Positions 40,064 through 49,206 of a stretch of DNA of 64,000 bases are shown one piece after another. Positions within the stretch are counted from its first letter, which is position 1; each line of letters starts with the position of its first letter. A program made the position numbers and the translations under genes. The DNA comes from CAYFZO01 sp965211995 (lineage in GTDB: Bacteria; Pseudomonadota; Gammaproteobacteria; Poriferisulfidales; Oxydemutatoraceae): the NCBI GenBank assembly GCA_965211995.1, contig OZ243040.1, positions 930,001-994,000 on the forward strand. The letters are read 5' to 3'. The notes below the pieces were generated by a model that ran no database searches, was not told the origin of the DNA, and saw only the letters and a program-made list of their open reading frames with translations.

Positions 40064-42595
40064 ATGAAACAACGGCTGTGGCAATTGTACGACTCCGCCG
40101 TGCTCGACCACCCGGCATTGTCTTTGCTCGGGCTCGCGCTCGTCGTCGCGTGCCTGGCGTCTTTCGCGCCGCGTTTCAAACTCGACGCGTCGGCCGACTC
40201 GCTGGTGCTCGAAAACGACGACGACCTCAAATACTACCGCGGCATCAGTTCGAAGTACGGCTCCGACGACTTTCTGGTCGTCACGTACACCCCGCCGCAA
40301 GAGTTGTTCACGCCGCACGCATTGTCAAACCTCAAAGCGCTGCAGGACGACCTCGCCGCGCTCGACGGCATCGCCCGCACCCTCAGCATTCTCAACGTGC
40401 CGCTGCTGAACAGCCCGCGCATCCCGCTGTCGGAGTTGTCCGGCGCCCCGCGCACACTCGAAACGCCGGGCGTTGACCTGCCACTGGCCAAGCGCGAGTT
40501 CACCGACAGCCCGCTGTACCGCGAACTGCTGCTGAGCCGCGACGGGCGCACCACCGCGCTGCTCGCCTATCTCAAGCCCGACCCGCGCTACCTGGAATTG
40601 CTGGCTCAGCGCGAGCGCCTGCGCGAACTCAAGCGCGCCGGACCACTCGGCGACGGGCCGGCGCGTGAACTTTCGCGGGTCGCGGCCGCCTTCAAGGCTT
40701 ATCAGGCCGAACACACGGACCGCGCGCGCGCGCGCATCGCCGCGGTGCGGGCGGTGATGGACCGGCACCGTGCCGAAGCCGGCATGTTTTTGGGCGGAAT
40801 CCCGATGATCGCCGCCGACATGATCGGCTTCATTCAAAGCGACCTCGTCAACTTCGGCGTGGCGGTGACGTTCTTTCTGATACTGACGCTGCTGATAATT
40901 TTCCGCCAACCGCGCTGGATCGTGATGCCGATGCTGTGCGCCGGGCTCGCAACGGCGGCGATGATCGGGCTGCTCGGATTGCTCGAACAGGCGGTCACCG
41001 TCATCTCGGCCAACTTCGTCGCGCTGCTGCTGGTGATCACGATGTCGATGACAATCCATCTGAGCGTGCGCTACCGTGAAACTCTGGCGCGCACCCCCGG
41101 CGCCGACAAACAGGCACTGGTGCGGCAAACCGTGCGCTTCATGTTCGAACCCTGCCTGTACACCTCGCTGACCACGATCGTCGCGTTCGCTTCGCTGCTG
41201 GTCAGCGGCATCCGCCCGGTAATAGATTTCGGCCAGATCATGGCGGTCGGGATCACCCTCGCGTTCGCCATCGTGTTCACGCTGTTCCCCGCGTTCCTGA
41301 TGAGCCTGCCCAAAGGCTCGAGCAGGATCGAAAACGACTTCACCACGGCGCTGACCATGGGCCTCGCGCGCTTCACCCGCAAGCATCACCGCGCAATCGT
41401 ATTCGCGGCCGCGGCCGCGGCCGCGGCCGCGGCGTTCGGCGCGGCGCAACTCAAAGTGGAAAACCGCTTCATAGATTACTTCAAGGAGAACACCGAAATT
41501 TACAAAGGCATGCTCGCGATCGACCGCAACCTCGGCGGCACCACGCCGCTCGACCTGATACTTGACGCCGCGCCGGAAGCGCCCGCCGGCGAGGCCCCGG
41601 CGCGAGGCGCGGAGGACGATCTGCTCGGGGATTATTTCGCCGATGCAGGCACCGGGGAAGAGCGCAGCGAGTATTGGCTGACGCCGCACCAACTCGAGCG
41701 GGTCAAGCGCCTGCACGACTACTTCGAGGCGCAGCCGGAAATCGGCAAAGTGCTGTCGCTGGCAACGCTGATCCGCCTCGCCGAGAGCCTCAACGACGAC
41801 CGGCCTCTCGGCGACTTCGAAACCGGCTTCCTGCGAAAATTCCTGCCGCAGGACATCAAGCACATTCTGCTCGACCCCTACCTGTCCGCAGACGGCCGGC
41901 AACTGCGCTTCAATATGCGCGTCATAGACTCGGATCAAAAGTTAAGCCGCAAACAACTGCTCGCGCGTATTCGGGCCGACGTCGGCGATAACATGGGGTA
42001 CGCCGACGACCGCTTCAGGCTGACCGGCATGCTGGTGCTGTACAACAACCTGCTGCAAAGCCTGTACGAGTCGCAGATCCTGACCCTGGGCATGGTGTTC
42101 CTCGCGATCACGCTGATGTTCATCGCGCTGTTCCGCTCGCTCGCGCTCGCCTTGATCGCGATCGTGCCGAACCTGCTCGCCGCGAGCCTGGTGCTCGGCT
42201 TCATGGGCTGGCGCGGCATCCCGCTCGACATGATGACGATCACGATTGCGGCGATCAGCATCGGCATCGCGGTGGACAACACGATCCACTACCTCATCCG
42301 CTTCAAGCGCGAGTTCGTTCACGACCGGCATTACACGCATGCCATCCGGCGCTGTCACGGCAGCATCGGCAAGGCGATGTACTACACCTCGGTCACAATC
42401 ATCGCCGGCTTCTCGATACTGTCGCTGTCGAACTTCATTCCGACGGTTTACTTCGGCCTGCTGACCGGTCTCGCGATGTTCGCCGCACTGGTCGCGTCGC
42501 TGACGCTGCTGCCGTCGCTGCTGATGATCTTCAAGCCGCTCGGCCCCGGCACGGACGCCGGCGCGGACGCGGACAACGGCCGCGCCGGCGCATGA
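40064..42595 (+). CDS. RND-superfamily (MMPL-type) exporter
   Basis: 843 residues. Two halves, each with one membrane helix, a large periplasmic domain and five more helices: the first at about 20-40 (ALSLLGLALVVACLASFAPRF is the first helix), GMFLGGIPMIAADMIG near 235, and the second half with ISIGIAVDNTIHYLIRFKRE near 735. It has the look of the family that exports hopanoids or other lipids. ATG at 40064 has GGAGG nine bases upstream. An Ala run (about residue 447) is coded by a (GCGGCC)n stretch. Its stop overlaps the fdhD start (ATGA). Confidence 0.85.
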   Translation: MKQRLWQLYDSAVLDHPALSLLGLALVVACLASFAPRFKLDASADSLVLENDDDLKYYRGISSKYGSDDFLVVTYTPPQELFTPHALSNLKALQDDLAALDGIARTLSILNVPLLNSPRIPLSELSGAPRTLETPGVDLPLAKREFTDSPLYRELLLSRDGRTTALLAYLKPDPRYLELLAQRERLRELKRAGPLGDGPARELSRVAAAFKAYQAEHTDRARARIAAVRAVMDRHRAEAGMFLGGIPMIAADMIGFIQSDLVNFGVAVTFFLILTLLIIFRQPRWIVMPMLCAGLATAAMIGLLGLLEQAVTVISANFVALLLVITMSMTIHLSVRYRETLARTPGADKQALVRQTVRFMFEPCLYTSLTTIVAFASLLVSGIRPVIDFGQIMAVGITLAFAIVFTLFPAFLMSLPKGSSRIENDFTTALTMGLARFTRKHHRAIVFAAAAAAAAAAFGAAQLKVENRFIDYFKENTEIYKGMLAIDRNLGGTTPLDLILDAAPEAPAGEAPARGAEDDLLGDYFADAGTGEERSEYWLTPHQLERVKRLHDYFEAQPEIGKVLSLATLIRLAESLNDDRPLGDFETGFLRKFLPQDIKHILLDPYLSADGRQLRFNMRVIDSDQKLSRKQLLARIRADVGDNMGYADDRFRLTGMLVLYNNLLQSLYESQILTLGMVFLAITLMFIALFRSLALALIAIVPNLLAASLVLGFMGWRGIPLDMMTITIAAISIGIAVDNTIHYLIRFKREFVHDRHYTHAIRRCHGSIGKAMYYTSVTIIAGFSILSLSNFIPTVYFGLLTGLAMFAALVASLTLLPSLLMIFKPLGPGTDAGADADNGRAGA

Positions 42596-43422
42596 GCCGC
42601 ACCCCGAAAATGAGCCGCCGCCGGCTGGCGCCGACTTTCGGCGTCACCGCCGGCGACCAGTTCGGGGATTCGCGCGCGGTGCGGATCGCGGGCGAGTCGG
42701 CGCTGACGCTGCTGGTTGACGGCCGGGAACTGGTGACGCTGATGACGCTCGGCACGTATCCCGAAGAACTCGCGCTCGGCTACCTGCGCAATCAGCGTCT
42801 GCTCGAGAACCTCGCTGAGGTCGCCTCGGTGACGGTGGACTGGGAGCGCGAGAGAGCGGATATCGTCACCCGCGGCGGGCGCGGCATCGCGCAGGAGCGG
42901 CTGGCGAAGCGCACCGTCACCACCGGCTGCGGCCAAGGCACGATCTTCAGTTGCACGCTCGACAAACTCTACGAGAACCGCCTGCCCGACGTCGCCGTGC
43001 ACCAGTCCGTGATCTACGCGCTGCTGCGCGAGATCAGCCGCCGCAACGAGATCTACAAAGCCGCGGGCGCGGTCCACGGCTGCGCGCTGTGCCGCGGCGC
43101 CGAGATCGAGTTGTTCGTCGAGGACGTCGGGCGCCACAACGCCGCCGACGCGATCGCCGGCATGATGTGGCTCGCAGACACCGACGGCGCGGACAAGATC
43201 TTCTACACCACCGGGCGGCTGACCTCGGAGATCGTGATGAAAACCGCGTCCATGGGCATCCCGGTGCTGCTGTCGCGCTCGGGCGTGACCAACATGGGAC
43301 TCGAACTCGCGCGCGACCTGAACGTGACCATGATCGCGCGCGCCAAAGGCAAGTCGTTTCTGGTTTACAACAACCGGGAAAATCTCAACTACGACGACAA
43401 ACCCGCGCGCGCACCGCAGTGA
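42592..43422 (+). CDS. fdhD: Formate dehydrogenase accessory sulfurtransferase FdhD
   Basis: 276 residues. FdhD passes sulfur from IscS to the molybdenum cofactor of formate dehydrogenase. TGCGQGTIFSC (about 111-121), HGCALCRGAEIELFVEDVG with the reactive Cys164-x2-Cys167, and GRLTSEIVMKTA are the family marks. Formate is the end product of the H4MPT pathway, so this gene fits the C1 theme, but no formate dehydrogenase is in the window. Confidence 0.93.
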   Translation: MSRTPKMSRRRLAPTFGVTAGDQFGDSRAVRIAGESALTLLVDGRELVTLMTLGTYPEELALGYLRNQRLLENLAEVASVTVDWERERADIVTRGGRGIAQERLAKRTVTTGCGQGTIFSCTLDKLYENRLPDVAVHQSVIYALLREISRRNEIYKAAGAVHGCALCRGAEIELFVEDVGRHNAADAIAGMMWLADTDGADKIFYTTGRLTSEIVMKTASMGIPVLLSRSGVTNMGLELARDLNVTMIARAKGKSFLVYNNRENLNYDDKPARAPQ

Positions 43423-43451
43423 CGGCCCGCGCGGCGGCGCAGCGGGCCGTC

Positions 43452-44039
43452 TCAGCCGGCGGCCAGGTCGGACACCAGCGCTTCACGCACCGGGTCCGCA
43501 AGCGTCACCGCCCGCGTGTAACGCGGGTGGTCGCAGCCGGCACTAAGCGCGGCGCCTCCCGCCGCGGCCGCGGCCGCGGCCGCGGTGAGTTCGAAACGCA
43601 GAAAATGCACCGCCGAGGTCTTGTCCTCGGTCTCGCGCTCGAGATCCTCGTTGGAAACCGCGAAGACCTTGCCGCCGTCACCGACTTTGACCCAAGTCAG
43701 CCGATCGATGCCGATCAGTGCGGCCAGCCACGCGCGGCGGGCCTCGACGTCGGCGTATTCGATCATCATCGTCGCTTTCCAGTTGCACCCGTCGGGGATC
43801 AGCGGGTTGTAGGTCGCGAGTTCCTCGTTGATGCCGTCGGCCTGAAAGATCTTCTCGGCGCGCAGCATCTCCTGGATCTGGTAGCGGATCGTCAGGCGGT
43901 CCTCGAAATACAAAGCGACGTTCTCGCCCAGCGCGACAACGCGGTTTCTCTTATGCTCGATCACCCGCCGGCGGAACTGCGCGCGTTGCTCCTCGTAAAC
44001 TTCCAGACTCAACAGGTCTGCGCGCGTCAACGGCTTCAC
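43452..44039 (-). CDS. DUF3501 family protein
   Basis: 195 residues. LTRADLLSLEVYEEQRAQFR and RNRVVALGENVALYFEDRLT (about 30-50) match the DUF3501 family, which occurs together with rubrerythrin and a Cys-rich Fe-S oxidoreductase as here. The family function is unknown. An eight-residue Ala run near 155 is coded by (GCGGCC)n. It ends the rubrerythrin-oxidoreductase-DUF3501 operon. Confidence 0.88.
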   Translation of the reverse strand: MKPLTRADLLSLEVYEEQRAQFRRRVIEHKRNRVVALGENVALYFEDRLTIRYQIQEMLRAEKIFQADGINEELATYNPLIPDGCNWKATMMIEYADVEARRAWLAALIGIDRLTWVKVGDGGKVFAVSNEDLERETEDKTSAVHFLRFELTAAAAAAAAGGAALSAGCDHPRYTRAVTLADPVREALVSDLAAG

Positions 44040-44050
44040 GATGACCTCCG

Positions 44051-45400
44051 CTAAATGCCGTAAGCGGTCTTAAGCAGCGCCATCGGGTGCGCCGACGCGG
44101 TGCCTTCCCGCAGCGGCGACTTCATCAGCGACGCGATGTGACGCCGCGCGAGCGTGCAGTCGCCGGTGAAGTAGTCGGGCTCGCACTCGTCGGCCTTGCG
44201 CGCCGCGGGACGCGCGAGCCTGAGCGCCACGTCGCGGCACTCGGACTTGACCGCGTAGGTGCCGTCGTGCCCGGAACAGCGCTCGATCACGGTCACCTCG
44301 GTGCCGGGCACCAACTGCAGCAGTTCACGCGTTTTCAGGCCGACGTTCTGCACCCGCACGTGGCAGGCGGCGTGATACGCGACTTTGCCGAGGCTGCGCT
44401 TGAAGTCCGCGGCGAGCAGGCCTTCGCCGTGACGCAGCATCAGGTATTCGGCGGGATCGAAAATGTGCCGCTGCAGCCGCCGCACGCCGGCGTCGCGCGG
44501 AAACATCAGCGGCAACTCCTGCCGGAACATCAATACGCACGACGGCAACGGTGCGACGACGTCGCAGCCGTCGTCGAGCAATTTGACAAGCAAGCCAACG
44601 TTGGCGCGTTTCAACTTCTCGACCGCGGCCAAGTCGCCGAGTTCCAATTTCGGCATCCCGCAGCATTTCTCCCCCGCCACCGGCACGACCACGATGCGGT
44701 TGTGCTCGAACACGGCTGCGAGGTCGGCCGCCTCCCGCGGCGCGTGGTAGTTGCTGAAGCAGGTCGAGAACAAAGCCACTTTGCCGGTGGTGCGCTTGCC
44801 GGCAACCGGCTCCGCCGGAGCCGGCCTGCGGCGCAGCCGCCGGCGCTCGCCCAGCGGCGCGTAGCGCGGCAGGTTGGCTTCGGCGTGGATGCCGAGGCGC
44901 TGGTCGAGTTGCGCGCGCACGGGTTTCGAGGCCAGCGCGGCGTTGACCGCCCGGGTGACCACCGGAATGCCGGCGAGTTTGCCGACCGCGTCGGTCGCGG
45001 CGAGAAATTTGTCGCGCCGCCGCGCCTTGCCCTTGCGGAAAGCGACCGCCTTGGCCCTGAGCATCAGTTTGGGGAAATCCACCGCCCATTCGTGCGGCGG
45101 CACGTACGGGCATTTGGTCATGTAACACAAATCGCACAGGTAGCAATGCGCCGAAACTTTCGGATAGTCGTCCGCGCTGACGCCGTCCACTTCGAGCGTC
45201 GCGGAGCCGTCCACCAAGTCGAACAGCGTGGGGAACGCGTTGCACAGATTGACGCAGCGCCGGCATCCGTGGCAGATGTCGAATACGCGCGCGAGTTCCT
45301 TGTTCAACTCGTCCGCGTCATGGAACGCGGGATTTTTCCAGTCGAGAGGATGCCGGATCGGCGCCTCGAGCCCGCCTTCGCTTGTGCCTGCCGCAGCCAT
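44051..45400 (-). CDS. Fe-S oxidoreductase of GlpC/heterodisulfide-reductase type
   Basis: 449 residues. Two [4Fe-4S] motifs in the N-terminal third, CHGCRRCVNLC (about 43-53) and CYLCDLCYMTKCP (about 85-98), then two CCG-type domains (EKCCGMPKLELGD near 245; ERCSGHDGTY near 380). It is a soluble electron-transfer protein or subunit. ATG at 45400 is used; an ATG five codons upstream is also possible. With rubrerythrin and DUF3501 it forms a module thought to deal with peroxide or oxygen stress. Confidence 0.86.
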   Translation of the reverse strand: MAAAGTSEGGLEAPIRHPLDWKNPAFHDADELNKELARVFDICHGCRRCVNLCNAFPTLFDLVDGSATLEVDGVSADDYPKVSAHCYLCDLCYMTKCPYVPPHEWAVDFPKLMLRAKAVAFRKGKARRRDKFLAATDAVGKLAGIPVVTRAVNAALASKPVRAQLDQRLGIHAEANLPRYAPLGERRRLRRRPAPAEPVAGKRTTGKVALFSTCFSNYHAPREAADLAAVFEHNRIVVVPVAGEKCCGMPKLELGDLAAVEKLKRANVGLLVKLLDDGCDVVAPLPSCVLMFRQELPLMFPRDAGVRRLQRHIFDPAEYLMLRHGEGLLAADFKRSLGKVAYHAACHVRVQNVGLKTRELLQLVPGTEVTVIERCSGHDGTYAVKSECRDVALRLARPAARKADECEPDYFTGDCTLARRHIASLMKSPLREGTASAHPMALLKTAYGI

Positions 45401-45472
45401 GCTATCCCGCCGCATACAACACCGCCGGCGCCCAGGGACGCCGGCGGCGAGCAGCGACCTTAGGCGCCGATC

Positions 45473-45889
45473 TCAATCAAGATTGTCGAGCGCCTTCTGA
45501 AAGCGGTTGGCGTGCGAGCGCTCCGCCTTCGCCAGCGTTTCGAACCAATCCGCCACTTCGTCGAAGCCTTCCTCGCGCGCGGTTTTCGCCATGCCCGGAT
45601 ACATGTCCGTGTATTCGTAGGTTTCACCGGCGATCGCGGCTTTCAGGTTGGCCTGCGTGCCGCCGATCGGAAGCCCGGTGGCCGGATCGCCACAGACTTC
45701 GAGATACTCGAGATGGCCGTGCGCGTGGCCGGTTTCACCTTCCGCCGTCGAGCGAAAGACGGTCGAGACGTCGTTGTATCCTTCGACGTCGGCCTTGCCC
45801 GCGAAGTACAGATAACGACGGTTCGCCTGCGATTCGCCGGCAAAAGCGTCTTTCAGGTTTTGCTCGGTTTTGCTGCCTTTCAATGACAT
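45473..45889 (-). CDS. Rubrerythrin
   Basis: 138 residues, diiron domain only. ESQANRRYLYFAGKADVEG, EGETGHAHGHLEYLE, GETYEYTDMYPGMA and KAERSHANRF carry the Glu/His iron ligands. The usual rubredoxin domain is missing, so it needs an external electron donor, perhaps the adjacent Fe-S protein. ATG 45889 is fixed by GGAGGAAC seven bases upstream. Confidence 0.93.
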   Translation of the reverse strand: MSLKGSKTEQNLKDAFAGESQANRRYLYFAGKADVEGYNDVSTVFRSTAEGETGHAHGHLEYLEVCGDPATGLPIGGTQANLKAAIAGETYEYTDMYPGMAKTAREEGFDEVADWFETLAKAERSHANRFQKALDNLD

Positions 45890-45927
45890 AACTTGTTCCT
45901 CCGGCAACGGTCAAATTTAGTGAAGTG

Positions 45928-45956
45928 ATGATACAATAAAAAGAAATAAACGACAA
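45928..45956 (-). promoter_or_regulatory. Sigma-70-type promoter of the rubrerythrin operon
   Basis: Minus strand: TTGTCG (45956-45951), 17-base AT-rich spacer, TATCAT (45933-45928), about 40 bases ahead of the start codon. The AT-rich island in this GC-rich genome makes it one of the clearest promoters in the window. Confidence 0.7.
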
Positions 45957-46065
45957 CGCGATATTGATGAATAATACTCATGGATTTGATTGATTTTCCC
46001 GCGGCATCGCTGCAATATCCCATTGCCCGATGCGCGGCCCGACACGATGGAGGCGTTTGCAAACC

Positions 46066-46326
46066 ATGAGCCCTTCACGCGAGAGCAAACAGGACGCTCG
46101 GCGAATTGATTTTGAAAAAACCCTTGAACAACTCGAGCGGGTAATCGCCGCGCTCGAGGCGGCCGACCTGCCGCTCGAGGAAGCGGTCAAGCAATTTGAG
46201 CACGGCATGGCGCTGCTCAAGGATTGCCGGCAAGCCCTGACTCAGGCCGAGCAGAAAGTCAAGGTTCTGACCCGCAAGAATCGGGACTTCGAGATGGAAG
46301 ACTTTGAAGAACACGGAAAAAAATAA
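46066..46326 (+). CDS. xseB: Exodeoxyribonuclease VII small subunit
   Basis: 86 residues. IDFEKTLEQLERVIAALEAA, LPLEEAVKQFEHGMALLKDC and LTQAEQKVKVL are the XseB pattern, a coiled-coil small subunit that caps XseA. It overlaps ispA by 23 bases; xseB-ispA-dxs is the standard gammaproteobacterial order. Confidence 0.95.
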   Translation: MSPSRESKQDARRIDFEKTLEQLERVIAALEAADLPLEEAVKQFEHGMALLKDCRQALTQAEQKVKVLTRKNRDFEMEDFEEHGKK

Positions 46327-47182
46327 ACCGCCGGAAGCCGAAGATTTCCTGCACTCCTGTTCCGCCAGAATCGAACGAAAACTTGAGGAGAAATTCCGCG
46401 GCCGGCGCGACCCCGGCGGCCTGCTGGACGCGATCCGCTACTCGAGTCTCGGCGGCGGCAAGAAAGTCAGGCCGGCGCTGACGTACGCGACCGCCGAGGC
46501 AATCGGCCTGGCGTTCGGGCAAGTTGACGACGCCGCGTGCTCGATCGAACTGATCCACGCCTATTCGCTGATCCACGACGACCTGCCGGCGATGGACGAC
46601 GACGACGTGCGGCGCGGGCGCCCGACTCTGCACAAAGCATTCGACGAAGCGCTCGCGATTCTCGCCGGGGACGCGATGCAGACGATGGCGTTTGAAATAC
46701 TTGTTTCGTCGGCGGCGCTCGACCTGCGCCGCAAAGCCGAAACGGTCAGGCTGCTCGCGGAAGTCGCCGGCACCGAGGGCATGGCCGGCGGGCAGACCAT
46801 GGACGTCGCTTCGGTCGGCACGACGCCGGACATCGCCGAGGTCGAGACCATGCACCGGCTCAAAACCGGCAGTCTGATGTCGGCCTGCATCCGCATGGCG
46901 CTGATCTGCGGCGGCGACCAGCCCGCCGCGACCCGCAGCGCGCTCGGGTATTACGCGGCCCACGTCGGCCTGTGCTTTCAAATCCGCGATGACATCCTGG
47001 ACCTGCGGAGCGACGCGTCGTGCGCAAACAAGCCGACCTACCCGGCGCTGCTCGGCCTCGACCGGGCCGACACGGAACTGCGGCGCATCGGCGACCTGTG
47101 CCTCGCGAGCCTGGCGCCGTTGAACGCATCGGCAAAGACGCTGCGCCTGCTCACGCGGTATATAGTCGAGCGCGAGATCTGA
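46304..47182 (+). CDS. ispA: Farnesyl diphosphate synthase (geranyltranstransferase)
   Basis: 292 residues, from a TTG inside xseB. It adds isopentenyl diphosphate to dimethylallyl and geranyl diphosphates. The first Asp-rich motif DDLPAMDDDDVRRGRPTLHK (about 89-108) and the second (FQIRDDILDL near 222) are intact, as is GGKKVRP. An internal start further on is possible but the xseB overlap is common. Confidence 0.95.
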   Translation: MKNTEKNKPPEAEDFLHSCSARIERKLEEKFRGRRDPGGLLDAIRYSSLGGGKKVRPALTYATAEAIGLAFGQVDDAACSIELIHAYSLIHDDLPAMDDDDVRRGRPTLHKAFDEALAILAGDAMQTMAFEILVSSAALDLRRKAETVRLLAEVAGTEGMAGGQTMDVASVGTTPDIAEVETMHRLKTGSLMSACIRMALICGGDQPAATRSALGYYAAHVGLCFQIRDDILDLRSDASCANKPTYPALLGLDRADTELRRIGDLCLASLAPLNASAKTLRLLTRYIVEREI

Positions 47183-47244
47183 CGCTAGCATCCCTCGGCC
47201 CGGCGGGGGCACAATGCGCTGTGAACACTTTGACTTGAGCGACA

Positions 47245-49116
47245 ATGGCCGCAACTGCAAACACCCGATACCCGCTGCTCGATAAAGTCGAATACCCGGC
47301 GGATCTGCGCAAACTTCCGCACTCCGCGCTGCCGGAATTCTGCCGGCAAATGCGCGCATACCTGATCGAGTCGGTGGCGTCGTGCGGCGGCCATTTCGCG
47401 GCCGGTCTCGGCGTCATCGAACTGACCACGGCTTTGCATTACGTGTTCGACACCCCCGACGACCGCCTGGTGTGGGACGTCGGGCATCAGTCCTACCCGC
47501 ACAAGATCCTGACCGGGCGCAAAAGCGCGATCACGACCGTGCGCACGCACGGAGGCCTCGCACCGTTTCCAAAGCGCGGCGAAAGCGAATACGACAGCTT
47601 CGGCGTCGGTCACTCGAGCACGTCGATCGGCGCCGCGACCGGCATGGCGCTCGCGGCGCGGCTGCAAGGCGAACGGCGCAAGGTCGTCGCGGTCATCGGC
47701 GACGGCGGTCTCACCGCCGGCATGGCCTACGAAGCGCTGAACCACCTCGGCGCGGTCGCGGCCGACGTGCTGGTGGTGCTGAACGACAATGAAATGTCGA
47801 TCTCGCCCAACGTCGGCGCGATGACCAACTACCTGACGCGCATCCTGTCGAGCAAACTCTATACTTCGGTCGTCGCCGGCGGCAAGCGGCTGCTCGAACC
47901 GCTGCCGCCGGTCAAGGAATTCGCCCACAGAACCAAAGAGCACTTGAAAGGCATGATCGTCCCCGGCACTTTGTTTGAGGAACTCGGCGTCAGTTACTAC
48001 GGCCCGATCGACGGACACGACGTCAACACCCTGGTCAAAACGCTCACCAACCTGAAGCGCCACGACGGGCCGCGCCTGCTGCACGCGGTGACGCGCAAAG
48101 GCAAGGGCTATGCGCTTGCGGAGCACGACCCGGTCGGCTACCACGCCGTCGGCCATTTCGACCCCGGCCGGGGGGTCGAGAAAAAACCCGCGCCGCGGCG
48201 GCCTTCGTACAGCGAGGTCTTTGGCCGCTGGGCTTGTGACACGGCCGCGAAAGACCGGCGTCTCGTCGCGATCACCCCGGCGATGCGCGAAGGATCGGGC
48301 TTGGTTGAATTTGAACGGCGCTTTCCGCAACGCTACTTCGACGTCGGCATCGCCGAGCAGCACGCGGTGACGCTGGCCGCGGGCCTCGCCTGCGAAGGCA
48401 TGAAACCGGTGGTCGCGATCTACTCGACGTTCCTGCAGCGCGCGTACGACCAGTTGATCCACGACGTCGCGATCCAGAACCTGCCGGTGATCTTTGCAAT
48501 CGACCGGGCCGGACTCGTCGGCCCGGACGGGCAGACCCACGCCGGCAGCTTCGACCTCAGCTACCTGCGCTGTATTCCGAATATGATCGTGATGGCGCCG
48601 CGCGACGAGAATAACGCACGCCGAATGCTGAACACCGCGTTTGAATGCGGCGCGCCCGCGGCGGTGCGCTACCCGCGCGGCGCCGGGCCGGGCGCCGCGG
48701 TGACGGCGGACTTCGACACCCTCGAGATCGGGCGCGCCGAAACGCTGCGGGAGGGGCGCGGCACCGCGATCCTCGCGTTCGGGAGCCCGGCCGCCGCCGC
48801 GATGCGGGCCGCCGAACGCCTCGACGCGGGCCTGATAGACATGCGCTTCGTCAAGCCGCTCGACCGCGACGCGATCACCGCGGCGGCCGGCGCCTACGCG
48901 CGTTTGGTCACGGTCGAGGACAACGCCAAAGACGGCGGCGGCGGCGGCGGCGTTAACGAATGTCTCGCGGAACAAGGGCTGCAACTCCCGGTTTTGAACC
49001 TCGGATTACCCGACCGCTTTCAATCCCACGGCAGCCGCGACGAACTGCTGCGCGAAGCCGGCCTCGACGCCGGCGGCATCGAAAACAGCATCGTGCAATG
49101 GCTGAGCCGGAAATAG
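47245..49116 (+). CDS. dxs: 1-deoxy-D-xylulose-5-phosphate synthase
   Basis: 623 residues. Thiamin diphosphate enzyme that condenses pyruvate with glyceraldehyde 3-phosphate, first step of the MEP isoprenoid path. WDVGHQSYPHKILTGRK, IGDGGLTAGMAYEALNH (ThDP motif GDG, about 152-168), FDVGIAEQHAVTLAAGLACE (catalytic Glu, about 370) and GRAGLVGPDGQTHAG-like RAGLVGPDGQTHAGSFD are present. It follows ispA by 62 bases. Confidence 0.97.
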   Translation: MAATANTRYPLLDKVEYPADLRKLPHSALPEFCRQMRAYLIESVASCGGHFAAGLGVIELTTALHYVFDTPDDRLVWDVGHQSYPHKILTGRKSAITTVRTHGGLAPFPKRGESEYDSFGVGHSSTSIGAATGMALAARLQGERRKVVAVIGDGGLTAGMAYEALNHLGAVAADVLVVLNDNEMSISPNVGAMTNYLTRILSSKLYTSVVAGGKRLLEPLPPVKEFAHRTKEHLKGMIVPGTLFEELGVSYYGPIDGHDVNTLVKTLTNLKRHDGPRLLHAVTRKGKGYALAEHDPVGYHAVGHFDPGRGVEKKPAPRRPSYSEVFGRWACDTAAKDRRLVAITPAMREGSGLVEFERRFPQRYFDVGIAEQHAVTLAAGLACEGMKPVVAIYSTFLQRAYDQLIHDVAIQNLPVIFAIDRAGLVGPDGQTHAGSFDLSYLRCIPNMIVMAPRDENNARRMLNTAFECGAPAAVRYPRGAGPGAAVTADFDTLEIGRAETLREGRGTAILAFGSPAAAAMRAAERLDAGLIDMRFVKPLDRDAITAAAGAYARLVTVEDNAKDGGGGGGVNECLAEQGLQLPVLNLGLPDRFQSHGSRDELLREAGLDAGGIENSIVQWLSRK

Positions 49117-49206
49117 AACATACGCCTTGACGGCGCACTTTCCCGATGAACGGGCAGACCGGACCTCCGCGCCGGCGCTTGCGGCTCTTAAAAGATCACA
49201 CGCTAA

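Noticed and set aside
38648..41938. Two minus-strand frames of 556 and 537 codons opposite the corC-like and exporter genes
   Set aside because: Antisense shadows; they follow the codon positions of the real genes and are low-complexity Arg/Asp/Glu/Gln-rich.
47185..48984. 599-codon minus-strand frame opposite dxs
   Set aside because: Antisense shadow of dxs; no recognisable protein sequence or ribosome site.
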